Assembly: GCF_000012845.1 (NCBI RefSeq)
Contig: NC_009615.1
Span: 4,590,501-4,654,500 of the forward strand
Length of the DNA: 64,000 bases
Direction: 5' to 3'
Source: Parabacteroides distasonis ATCC 8503
GTDB lineage: Bacteria; Bacteroidota; Bacteroidia; Bacteroidales; Tannerellaceae
Part shown: one piece after another, positions 50,513 through 58,183 of the stretch
How positions within the stretch are numbered: the first letter of the stretch is position 1
How the letters are laid out: each line of letters starts with the position of its first letter
The notes under the pieces: generated by a model
The model's database searches: none
What the model saw: the letters and a program-made list of their open reading frames with translations, nothing else
What the model was told of the DNA's origin: nothing
Made by a program: the position numbers and the translations under genes

Positions 50513-51847
50513 CTAGAGTATTCCTTGTGCCATCATAGCCTTGGCTACCTTCATGAAGCCGGCTACGTTTGCGCCTTTCACGTAGTTTACGTAACCATCC
50601 TCTTGCTTTCCGTATTTTACGCATTGCTCGTGGATGTTTTCCATGATGCTCTGAAGTTTCTGGTCTACTTCCTCGCTGCTCCAGCTTAACTTCTGTGCGT
50701 TCTGGGTCATCTCAAGACCGGAAACGGATACACCGCCAGCGTTAGCGGCCTTACCCGGAGCGTAAAGGATCTTGGCCTCAAGGAAGGCATCGATAGCTTC
50801 CGGCGTAGAAGGCATGTTAGCACCCTCGGATACGGCGAAGCAACCGTTAGCCAATAAAGTCTTGGCATCGTCGCCGTTCAACTCATTCTGGGTTGCGCTC
50901 GGCATAGCGATGTCACATTTCTCTCCCCAAGGACGAGCGCCTTGTACATATTTGCATCCGTATTGCTCTGCGTATTCACGGATACGGCCACGATACAAGT
51001 TCTTCAACTCCATGATATAATCCAGTTTCTCACGGTCGATACCATCCGGATCATATATATAACCGTCGGAATCAGACATCGTGACAACTTTCGCTCCAAG
51101 ACTGATTAATTTCTCTACCGTATATTGAGCCACGTTTCCGGAACCTGATACACAAACTACCTTGTCTTTGATATCAATGTTGCGGGTTTTCAGCATCTGC
51201 AACAAGAAATATACGTTTCCGTAACCTGTAGCTTCCGGACGGATCAAGGAACCTCCGAACTCGATACCCTTACCCGTGAATGTGCCCGTATTCTCACGAG
51301 CCAATTTCTTGTACATTCCATACATATAAGCCACCTCACGTCCGCCTACACCGATATCGCCGGCGGGAACATCCGTGTCCGGACCGATATGGTGCCATAA
51401 CTCAAGGATGAAGGCTTGGCAGAAACGCATGATCTCAGCGTTTGACTTTCCTCTCGGGCTAAAGTCGGAACCTCCTTTACCACCACCCATCGGCAATGTA
51501 GTCAGTGAATTTTTAAACGTTTGCTCAAAAGCCAAGAACTTAAGGATCGATTGGTTTACGGAAGCGTGGAAACGGATACCGCCTTTGTACGGGCCGATAG
51601 CGTTGTTGTGCTGGATACGGTAACCCATGTTCGTCTGGATTTGTCCCTTATCGTCCATCCAAGTTACACGGAAAGAGAAAATGCGATCGGGGATACAAAG
51701 GCGCTCGATCAAGTTGCTTTTCTCAAATTCCGGATGCTCGTTGTAAGCTTCCTCGATAGTCCCTAAAACCTCTGATACTGCTTGATGATATTCCGGTTCG
51801 TTCGGAAATCTTCTTTTCAAGTTGTCTAAAACTTCACTTGCCTTCAT
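50513..51847 (-). CDS. gdhA: NADP-type glutamate dehydrogenase
   Basis: 444 residues, same length and strand as the gene at 42555-43889 and clearly paralogous. PMGGGKGGSDF and GPYKGGIRFHAS are conserved. The dinucleotide fold reads SGSGNVAQYT with TMSDSDGYI, the Ser-Asp-Ser that contacts the 2'-phosphate in NADP-specific enzymes such as that of E. coli. It is probably the assimilatory enzyme. A full promoter lies upstream. Confidence 0.92.
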   Translation of the reverse strand: MKASEVLDNLKRRFPNEPEYHQAVSEVLGTIEEAYNEHPEFEKSNLIERLCIPDRIFSFRVTWMDDKGQIQTNMGYRIQHNNAIGPYKGGIRFHASVNQSILKFLAFEQTFKNSLTTLPMGGGKGGSDFSPRGKSNAEIMRFCQAFILELWHHIGPDTDVPAGDIGVGGREVAYMYGMYKKLARENTGTFTGKGIEFGGSLIRPEATGYGNVYFLLQMLKTRNIDIKDKVVCVSGSGNVAQYTVEKLISLGAKVVTMSDSDGYIYDPDGIDREKLDYIMELKNLYRGRIREYAEQYGCKYVQGARPWGEKCDIAMPSATQNELNGDDAKTLLANGCFAVSEGANMPSTPEAIDAFLEAKILYAPGKAANAGGVSVSGLEMTQNAQKLSWSSEEVDQKLQSIMENIHEQCVKYGKQEDGYVNYVKGANVAGFMKVAKAMMAQGIL

Positions 51848-51914
51848 GACTGAATTTTATATTTAGAATGTTATACCATTTTGTTATCCGTACGCCGTTT
51901 GTTTAACGACGTGG

Positions 51915-51945
51915 CAAAGGTAAGCTAATTTTTGACACTAGCAAA
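51915..51945 (-). promoter_or_regulatory. Promoter of gdhA
   Basis: On the minus strand TTTG (51945-51942) and TACCTTTG (51922-51915) are 19 nt apart, a canonical Bacteroides-type promoter. Leader about 60 nt. Confidence 0.8.
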
Positions 51946-52012
51946 TAATTGAAAGATAAAATGCGTAAAAAATATCATTTAGATATATTATGTTTGAAAA
52001 AACGACGAAATG

Positions 52013-52195
52013 TTATTCGTTTCTATGTTTGAAATTCTTATAGATCGGAACGAACACAATGATAGCGGAGGCTACAAGGGCAAATATGACGTCGAAATTG
52101 ATCGTTTCACTGTATACAAGCAGCATGTAGCATAAGACACCCCATAGTAAGGTGATACATACGGCTTGACTATTTGTTATCTTTCTGCGTGCCAT
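52013..52195 (-). CDS. Small two-helix membrane protein
   Basis: 60 residues with two hydrophobic helices (about 11-27 and 35-53) and basic ends. No family recognised. It starts 13 nt after the DUF2007 gene on the same strand, so it is probably co-transcribed and made at the inner membrane. Confidence 0.6.
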   Translation of the reverse strand: MARRKITNSQAVCITLLWGVLCYMLLVYSETINFDVIFALVASAIIVFVPIYKNFKHRNE

Positions 52196-52208
52196 TGATT
52201 ACATTTGT

Positions 52209-52598
52209 TTAGTTTGAGGAAATAAGCGATCCGAAATAAATCACCAAAGCCAAAAAGACAGCTACGATGACGAATAGGATCATGATTTGTTTCTCTAAGG
52301 GATATTTTCGTAGAAAAGGGATATGACGTGCGAATCCGGCGACTTTCTCTACCGGTTCCGCTTGCTCGTCTTCCCGGGGCAGGTCGTAACCGCCTTCCTC
52401 CATGATCTTCATGGCCCGGGGAACATCGCTTTCCAGAATCTCCACCCGTGCACCGCCTACGTCTACGTAACCGGCCATGATCTGGCTGCTTAGCTCGTTA
52501 CGGAGATAACATTCTATCCCTTCCGACCTCAACAGGGCCATCAGCGGTTGGGCATCCGCCGGATAGGTGAACCGGGCTATTTCTACGATCTTGTCCAT
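52209..52598 (-). CDS. DUF2007 domain membrane protein
   Basis: 129 residues from the ATG at 52598. The N-terminal ferredoxin-like DUF2007 domain (about 1-70) has the TYPADAQPLMALLRSEGIEC and GGARVEILESDVPRAMKIM patterns, resembling PII-like signalling folds; a linker and one C-terminal membrane helix follow. A TACATTTG -7 box lies at 52622-52615 on the minus strand. Function unknown. Confidence 0.75.
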   Translation of the reverse strand: MDKIVEIARFTYPADAQPLMALLRSEGIECYLRNELSSQIMAGYVDVGGARVEILESDVPRAMKIMEEGGYDLPREDEQAEPVEKVAGFARHIPFLRKYPLEKQIMILFVIVAVFLALVIYFGSLISSN

Positions 52599-52685
52599 GG
52601 TATTTATTTTTCTGCAAATGTAAGTAGACAATCACGAATTAACCGTGTTTTTTGTTGTAATTTACTTTTTTTATACGTGAATATT

Positions 52686-53618
52686 ATGAAACAGTATGAT
52701 TTAGCGGAGGGTATGCGGATGTATATAGCCCGATTGAGAGAGCAAGGGCGCTATTCGTCCGCCAAGAGTTATCAGGATGCCTTGAATTCATTCCTGCGTT
52801 TTTGTGGGCAGGAGATGATCCTTTATACCCGTATTGACCGGGAAATGCTTTTGAGATATCAAGATTATTTGCGGGACCGGGAATGCTCGTGGAATACGGT
52901 ATCTACCTATATGCGTAGGATTCGCCGTGTGTATGGATTGGCGATGGAGAATGGGGAGGCTCCTTTTTCCCGTTATTTGTTCAAGGGGATTTTCCTGGGA
53001 GTGAAAAGCAAACAGAAGAAGGCGTTGCCTGCGGAGTCCTTGCGTTTGTTGATGACCGCTCCGCTGGCTGCTCCGGAGTTGCGCAAAACACAGCGGGCAT
53101 TGTGTTTGATGTTCTTGTTTTGCGGTATGGCGTTTGTCGATTTCGCTCATTTGAAAAAGAGTGATATCCGGAATGGGGTCTTGAGGTATAATCGCCAGAA
53201 GACGGGTACGCCGATGTTGGTCGAGATACAGCCTGTGGCCAGGGAGTTGTTGGCTGCGCTGATGACCGACACGCTTCGCGATTCTCCTTATCTATTCACT
53301 TTCTTGAGCGGGACGAAAACGGGTGAAGAGGCCTTCCGGGAATATACCTCTGCCTTGGCTGATTTTAACAGGTCCCTGAAGGAGCTGGCAAATGCCTGTG
53401 GTGTGACGGAAATAGTTACCTCGTATTCGATCCGTCACTCTTTCGCTACGACCTTGAAGGAACAGGGTGTACCGATCGAGATGATCAGCGAATTGCTGGG
53501 ACACCAATCGATCAAGACCACGCAAATCTATTTGAAAAGCTTCTCGTTGGATAGGATGTCTGCGGTGAACAAGGCTTGCTTCGAGAGTATATATAATGAG
53601 GTATCAAAGGTGGGGTAG
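52686..53618 (+). CDS. Tyrosine site-specific recombinase, probable invertase of the adjacent promoter
   Basis: 310 residues from the ATG at 52686; the frame extension to 52548 overlaps the divergent gene and is rejected. SAM-like core-binding domain (about 5-90) then catalytic domain. The lysine (RQKTG), SYSIRHSFA (Arg II/His), LLGHQS and the nucleophile Tyr in TTQIYLKSF are present. At the usual Arg I position the sequence reads FCGMAFVD; loss of Arg I is known in Bacteroidota recombinases such as IntDOT. The gene ends 7 nt before the left 22-bp repeat, so it most likely inverts the promoter segment 53625-56551. Confidence 0.87.
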   Translation: MKQYDLAEGMRMYIARLREQGRYSSAKSYQDALNSFLRFCGQEMILYTRIDREMLLRYQDYLRDRECSWNTVSTYMRRIRRVYGLAMENGEAPFSRYLFKGIFLGVKSKQKKALPAESLRLLMTAPLAAPELRKTQRALCLMFLFCGMAFVDFAHLKKSDIRNGVLRYNRQKTGTPMLVEIQPVARELLAALMTDTLRDSPYLFTFLSGTKTGEEAFREYTSALADFNRSLKELANACGVTEIVTSYSIRHSFATTLKEQGVPIEMISELLGHQSIKTTQIYLKSFSLDRMSAVNKACFESIYNEVSKVG

Positions 53619-53624
53619 GCGATA

Positions 53625-53646
53625 GGCTACTTGGGAAGTAGCGTAA
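53625..53646 (+). repeat. Left inverted repeat of the invertible promoter segment
   Basis: 22 bp, exact reverse complement of 56530-56551. Its core GCTACTTGGGAAGTAGC is itself a near-perfect dyad, as expected for a site bound by two recombinase protomers. Confidence 0.85.
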
Positions 53647-53673
53647 AAAGTGAGAAAATCATTATTACCCTGC

Positions 53674-53766
53674 TGTAGAGACGGAGTGTGCTCCGTCTCC
53701 CACCGTCAGGTAGTAATTTAAAATACCTATTTGAGGGGATGAGACGGGGCACGCCCCGTCTCTACA
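53674..53766. repeat. REP-like pair of palindromes inside the invertible segment
   Basis: Two palindromes, GAGACGGAG-TGTG-CTCCGTCTC (53678-53699) and GAGACGGGGC-AC-GCCCCGTCTC (53741-53762), in opposite orientation. The outer ends TGTAGAGACGG and CCGTCTCTACA make the 93-bp unit symmetrical. This is the form of a REP/BIME-type repetitive element. The rest of 53647-53933 holds no credible gene. Confidence 0.6.
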
Positions 53767-53922
53767 CGATAGTTCGTACGATTTTTGGGTGACGTGATGA
53801 TGTAGGGAATATGAGGTCGTTTCGTCTCCATTGTCGTGTCCGTACACCACGCATAGAAACGAAAAATAGAGGAAAGACAAATTCGGAAAACAAACAAAGC
53901 CTACACAAAGCCTAAAAATTGT

Positions 53923-53933
53923 TTGTTATTCGG
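53923..53933 (+). repeat. Target site duplication, left copy
   Basis: TTGTTATTCGG directly before the IS end, identical to 56489-56499. Preceded here by T, so the original promoter read TTTG at 53922-53925. Confidence 0.85.
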
Positions 53934-54022
53934 TGTAGATACTAATTGAAAAGTGCACCGTATTTTAATTGAAAAGAGCTCCATCCATACTTGTTACAAA
54001 ATTACATATAAGTTTAAAATCT

Positions 54023-54778
54023 TCATTTATCTTGTCTCATTTTTTGTGTTTCTTTGAGCCTATAAGAGAGTCCGGTCATATTTACCAGATAGGCTTTATG
54101 TGTAAGCCTGTCGACCATTGCCGCTACAAGCACCTTGTCCTTTATGATTTCATTCCATCTGTTAAAAGCCAAATTAGTAGTAATGATTGTAGCTTTTTTC
54201 CCGGCCCTTAAGGACAAGTGGTTAAAAAGCAGTTCTCCTCCTTCCTTGTCACAACTGACATATCCGAATTCATCACAGATAACCAGATCGTATTTTTCAA
54301 ACCGTAATTGCAACGCCCGCAGTGTCTTTGCGGATTTGGCTTCCCTTATCTGGGTAAGCAAGACAGGGACTGAAGTAAACAATACGGTAAAATCCTGCTG
54401 GCAGGCCTTTATTCCTAAAGCCGTAGCAATATGAGTCTTTCCCGTCCCCGGATTTCCATACAGGACTATGTTTCTTCCCTCCCTGATGAAGTCCAGTGTT
54501 TCCAATTCAGGCAATATTATCTGTGCCTCTTTGGGCATGTCTTCCATGACAAGTTCATGCAGATACTTCATTTGTGGGAATCCCGCAGATTTTATCCTTG
54601 ATTTTCTTCTACATTCCCTTCTTCTGACACTTTCCTTTCCAAGCAATTCGGTCAAGAAATGCAAATGGCTCCAGTTTTCTCCGGCTGCCAATGAAAGGGT
54701 GTATTCCAGTTCCTCTTTGAAGGCCAGCAGCTTCAGTTCTGTCGCATAGTCATAAATGGTTTCTTTTTCTGATTTCAT
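54023..54778 (-). CDS. istB: IS21 helper ATPase IstB
   Basis: 251 residues, AAA+ family. Walker A in LYGNPGTGKTHIATALG and Walker B in DLVICDEFGYVS are intact. IstB assembles on DNA and activates the IstA transposase and target choice. It starts 11 nt after istA. Confidence 0.93.
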   Translation of the reverse strand: MKSEKETIYDYATELKLLAFKEELEYTLSLAAGENWSHLHFLTELLGKESVRRRECRRKSRIKSAGFPQMKYLHELVMEDMPKEAQIILPELETLDFIREGRNIVLYGNPGTGKTHIATALGIKACQQDFTVLFTSVPVLLTQIREAKSAKTLRALQLRFEKYDLVICDEFGYVSCDKEGGELLFNHLSLRAGKKATIITTNLAFNRWNEIIKDKVLVAAMVDRLTHKAYLVNMTGLSYRLKETQKMRQDK

Positions 54779-54789
54779 ATATTATAAAC

Positions 54790-56388
54790 TTAAATGGTTG
54801 GTATTATATCATGCGCTTCATTGTATCCTGTCATGAGTGCCGTAATGCCTTCAAGCATATCCACGGCTTCTCTTTCTATATTCTCTTGTTGTGCCGGAAG
54901 AACAGGCGACTCCATGGATTCTTCCATCTCTTCCTGTGCGTTGCCATGCAACATGGCCTTTACCTGTTCCGGAGATATCTTTCTGACACCACGTCCGGTC
55001 AGTTCCCTGCATGCCCTGATGATGTCTGTCCCGGAAAAACCATTTTCCCATGCATAGTCCAGCAGCAGGACGAATGCCCTGTTGTCATTCTTGAAATAGC
55101 TGTCATACAGTCTTTTCAGTTCTTCCGGTGCTCTTTGCCAGACCACAGAATGAGGTAATGCACCCGGTTTACGGGAAAGTGTACGCAAGTAGTGCTCCAG
55201 CTTGATGCACCAGTCGCCACCACAATAACTGCGTTGGTGCGAGGCCACTTTCTCCTTCCCGTACAGGATGACGATTTTTTCACTGTAGACCTTGACATGT
55301 ACTTTTTCTCCTACAAGGGAATCAGGTACGGAATAATGAACATTTTTCATGCTGACAGTCGACCACTTGTCCACGATGTACTCATTGACCTCAAAACAGC
55401 CAAGGTTGCCGGGAAAAGGCTTCAGCGATGACAAATCAGCCTCCAGACGCGATGATTTCTCCGCTGTTGAAAGACTGCCCTGCTCGTTGTTGACCTGCGT
55501 ACACATTCGGTTCAAATGCTCCTGGGCGGAACGTATGTCATTGAAATGGTCAGTCAGGCAGAAAGCTTTCCTCCTGACATATTCCACGCTGCGTTCCACA
55601 TGCCCTTTCTCCCATCCGGCCCGTACATTACAGAAACGGTACTCAAAACAATAGAAACCGGACATCTTCATCAGGGCTTCCGTAGGCTTCTTGTCACCAC
55701 CGACAAAGCTCTTGACGGCTACACGCATATTGTCATAGACCATCATGGCGGGGACACCATGTATATCCCTGAAGAAGTTGCGGTGGGATTCCATGAAGGC
55801 AAGCGTATTCTGATGCCTGAAAAGGTAGGCGTATCTGCCATTGCTATGCCCGAAAGTGAATACGGCCAGATAAAACTTGGTCTTGACACCGTCAATAAAA
55901 AGAAGGACTTCACCCCAGTCAAACTCAACAATGCATCCCGGCTCATAGAACAACCGGATAAAGGCTTCGCTCTTTTTCTTCTCTTTGTATGACTCTATAT
56001 TTTTTATATAACTGCACACTGTGGCATAACTGATGGTATATCCTTTGGATAACAGAAACTGGTGGATATCCTTCTTCAGCATGCGCTGCTTGCGAAGCCC
56101 CGTAGCTACCTTAACGGCATTCTTCTTCAGGCAAAACCCGATCTCGTCCTTAATCTCTTGTGTAAGGCGGCGAGGGCGGCGTTTGGAACTGTCATACTTG
56201 GGCTGGACGGTAAGCAAATCACTCAAAGCCTCTTCCGGATTATCAGTACGGATGGCTGATTCGTATTCTGAAAGAATATTGTCAACGGTATGACGGCTGA
56301 CATGAAGTTCACGAGAGATACGCCGTTTGCTATAACCGCATACTCTATACATGTGTATTATTGATTGTCTTTCTACCATAGTCTTCAT
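54790..56388 (-). CDS. istA: IS21 transposase IstA
   Basis: About 532 residues from the ATG at 56388; the frame continues to 56445 but that start lies in the second terminal repeat. N-terminal helix-turn-helix ([20 protein letters not shown]), then the RNase H-like DDE core with D in [12 protein letters not shown] in [11 protein letters not shown] and E in [13 protein letters not shown]. Full length and open, so probably active. Confidence 0.92.
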   Translation of the reverse strand: MKTMVERQSIIHMYRVCGYSKRRISRELHVSRHTVDNILSEYESAIRTDNPEEALSDLLTVQPKYDSSKRRPRRLTQEIKDEIGFCLKKNAVKVATGLRKQRMLKKDIHQFLLSKGYTISYATVCSYIKNIESYKEKKKSEAFIRLFYEPGCIVEFDWGEVLLFIDGVKTKFYLAVFTFGHSNGRYAYLFRHQNTLAFMESHRNFFRDIHGVPAMMVYDNMRVAVKSFVGGDKKPTEALMKMSGFYCFEYRFCNVRAGWEKGHVERSVEYVRRKAFCLTDHFNDIRSAQEHLNRMCTQVNNEQGSLSTAEKSSRLEADLSSLKPFPGNLGCFEVNEYIVDKWSTVSMKNVHYSVPDSLVGEKVHVKVYSEKIVILYGKEKVASHQRSYCGGDWCIKLEHYLRTLSRKPGALPHSVVWQRAPEELKRLYDSYFKNDNRAFVLLLDYAWENGFSGTDIIRACRELTGRGVRKISPEQVKAMLHGNAQEEMEESMESPVLPAQQENIEREAVDMLEGITALMTGYNEAHDIIPTI

Positions 56389-56488
56389 TTTACCTTTGTA
56401 TTTGGATGATACAAAGGTCATTATACTTATCCTATGGCGGCGCACTTTTCAATTGGAATATTGGTGCACTTTTCAATTAGTATCTACA

Positions 56489-56499
56489 TTGTTATTCGG
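56489..56499 (+). repeat. Target site duplication, right copy
   Basis: TTGTTATTCGG identical to 53923-53933. It begins with the TTG used as the -33 part of the capsule promoter. Confidence 0.85.
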
Positions 56500-56517
56500 T
56501 GTTTTTTATTAAATTTG
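56489..56517 (+). promoter_or_regulatory. Invertible capsule promoter, ON orientation
   Basis: TTG at 56489-56491 and TAAATTTG at 56510-56517 with an 18-nt spacer, pointing to upxY. The expected start point (about 56524) lies just before the right inverted repeat, the usual design of invertible Bacteroidales promoters. The base before TTG is now A (from the IS end) instead of T. Confidence 0.75.
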
Positions 56518-56529
56518 CGGCGTGGAAGA

Positions 56530-56551
56530 TTACGCTACTTCCCAAGTAGCC
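56530..56551 (-). repeat. Right inverted repeat of the invertible promoter segment
   Basis: 22 bp, exact reverse complement of 53625-53646, in the 5' leader of the capsule transcript. Inversion between the two would turn the promoter toward the recombinase gene. Confidence 0.85.
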
Positions 56552-56691
56552 ACTCTTTCACGTCCCGATAGAAGAGATATTGACATGGTTTATATTGCTT
56601 TTAAATTTTCGGGAATAGAAAAGAATTTTTGATTTAAGTGTTAGATTATCAGTGTGTTAATATGATGCTCTGATATGGCATTGAATTACCT

Positions 56692-57747
56692 ATGGGTCAT
56701 GATCTTCCTCCTTTACCATCGCGTGATGTCCACGCCGTAAGATGGTATGTGTTATCTCTTCCCGCTTGTCATAAAGGCCCTGCTAAGGGTTTGAAGAAGG
56801 AGTTGGATCGCAGAGTGCGTTTGGGTGAGCCTACGTTCGATTTCTTCGCCCCCTCTTTCGTGGAGATGCGCCGCCGTGAAGGGCATTTGGTGGAGACTCA
56901 CCGTCCGTTGCTCTACAATTATGTGTTTATCCGCTCTTCTGTATATGAGATCTTCCGTTTGAAACGAGATTTTCCCTTGTATAATTTCCTGCCTAGCGTG
57001 GATGGCCGTGGCTCATATCCTTTTGTATCCGATCGTGAGATGGAAAACTTGCGTTGGGTGGCCCGTTCTTACTCGGATGAGCTTCCGGTGTATGTGCCGG
57101 AAGCGGGTTATTTGCGTAAAGGTGACCGGATACGCATCACGGATGGTCGTTTCAAAGGTGTTGAGGCAAGTGTAGTAATACAGCCCGGTGTTGGCGAGCG
57201 GGAGGTAATGGTATGCGTGGACAACTGGATGTGGGTTCCCCTGTTGCGTGTTCAGCCGGGCGAATATGAGGTGATCAGCTTGGCCGAGGAAGGCAAGCAT
57301 GTATATACCCGTTTGGACAATTCCCGGATACAAAATGGTCTTCATGAGGCACTAGGGCGTCATTGGGGAAGTTGTGGCGTTACGGCTGCCGATCGTGAGC
57401 TGGCGGCCGAGACCTTGCGTACCTATGGGGAGTTGCAGTTGGATTCGGCCGTGATGCGTTGCAAGCTCTATTCCCTCTTGTTGCCTGCCTATACGATATT
57501 AGGGGACGAGGAGCGGCAAAAGTCGTTGATCGGAACGATCGTCTCGTTCTTATCCTTGATCCGTGCGGAGCAGTCGTTGGCATTATTACTACTTACGCTT
57601 TATGGCTGTACGGATAGCAGTATCTATTATTATCGTGCGCACGAGTTGATCGATCCGTGGAGCCGGGAATCCTCCCCGAAGAAGAGTAAATTATCTTTGA
57701 TCCGTCGGTTGGCTGATTACGACCGGTGGCTGAAACATAATGAATAA
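56692..57747 (+). CDS. UpxY-type capsule transcription antiterminator with long C-terminal extension
   Basis: 351 residues. The N-terminal NusG-like domain (about 12-115, with AVRWYVLSLPACHKGPAKGL and PLLYNYVFIRS) and a KOW-like part (YLRKGDRIRITDGRFKGVEA, about 140-160) match UpxY proteins, which act on their own capsule operon by antitermination in the leader. Typical Bacteroides UpxY are about half this length; here a helical region of about 170 residues follows. A 167-nt leader separates it from the promoter. First gene of the capsule transcript. Confidence 0.83.
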   Translation: MGHDLPPLPSRDVHAVRWYVLSLPACHKGPAKGLKKELDRRVRLGEPTFDFFAPSFVEMRRREGHLVETHRPLLYNYVFIRSSVYEIFRLKRDFPLYNFLPSVDGRGSYPFVSDREMENLRWVARSYSDELPVYVPEAGYLRKGDRIRITDGRFKGVEASVVIQPGVGEREVMVCVDNWMWVPLLRVQPGEYEVISLAEEGKHVYTRLDNSRIQNGLHEALGRHWGSCGVTAADRELAAETLRTYGELQLDSAVMRCKLYSLLLPAYTILGDEERQKSLIGTIVSFLSLIRAEQSLALLLLTLYGCTDSSIYYYRAHELIDPWSRESSPKKSKLSLIRRLADYDRWLKHNE

Positions 57748-57786
57748 TTCAAAATTCATAATTTACAATTCATAATTCAAAAAGAA

Positions 57787-58167
57787 ATGTCTTCCCTTCC
57801 CTCCGGTATTCGCTTGGTCGCATTGCTAAACGAACACCTGAACGAGATCATGGAGCGTGAGCGCATGAACCATACCTCGATCCACTTATATTGTACAGGA
57901 CCTTATTGGGTGGCTTTCGAGCGTTCGGCCTACCAGCTGCATCGTGCGTTCCCGGATAGCGAGACCACACCGCTGCGCCTGTTCGCCTACCCGTTCCCAA
58001 TCGTGATGGTCTCCGTTACGGATCGCTCGCTGCGTTCCTACGCCCGTAAACATATCTTGCGGTGGGACGAGACGGATTACGTGGTACTAACTGCTCCCGA
58101 ATCCTCTTCGACCGACTACCGAAGATGGCATGCCGGTGAGGTGGAGGGCTTGCCCCAGCTGACATGA
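57787..58167 (+). CDS. Small protein in the UpxZ position
   Basis: 126 residues, no signal or membrane segment. It contains LYCTGPYWVAFERSAYQLHRAFP near the middle and ends in a hydrophilic tail. In Bacteroides capsule loci the gene after upxY encodes UpxZ, an inhibitor of non-cognate UpxY; this protein has the position but I cannot confirm homology. The gap before it is an AT-rich repeat of AATTCATAATT words. capD starts 16 nt after it. Confidence 0.65.
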   Translation: MSSLPSGIRLVALLNEHLNEIMERERMNHTSIHLYCTGPYWVAFERSAYQLHRAFPDSETTPLRLFAYPFPIVMVSVTDRSLRSYARKHILRWDETDYVVLTAPESSSTDYRRWHAGEVEGLPQLT

Positions 58168-58183
58168 ACCAAAAATTTTATTC

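Larger units (their letters stand above)
53934..56488 (-). mobile_element. Complete IS21-family insertion sequence
   Basis: 2555 bp with 26-bp perfect terminal inverted repeats (53934-53959 and 56463-56488; start TGTAGATACTAATTG, ends TG...CA). A second internal copy of AATTGAAAAGNGCNCC lies behind each end (53967-53982 and 56439-56454), the multiple-repeat end structure typical of IS21. It holds istA and istB in the usual order and is flanked by an 11-bp duplication. Both genes are open, so it may still move. It separates the recombinase side of the invertible segment from the promoter. Confidence 0.92.

Noticed and set aside
52686-53618. Integrase of a mobile island
   Set aside because: No attachment-site duplication or cargo is seen around it, and it directly abuts a promoter-bearing inverted-repeat segment, so a promoter invertase is the better reading.
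53665-53880. 71-codon minus-strand frame inside the invertible segment
   Set aside because: It runs across the two REP-like palindromes, has no ribosome-binding site or recognisable protein pattern, and is best explained by the repeat.
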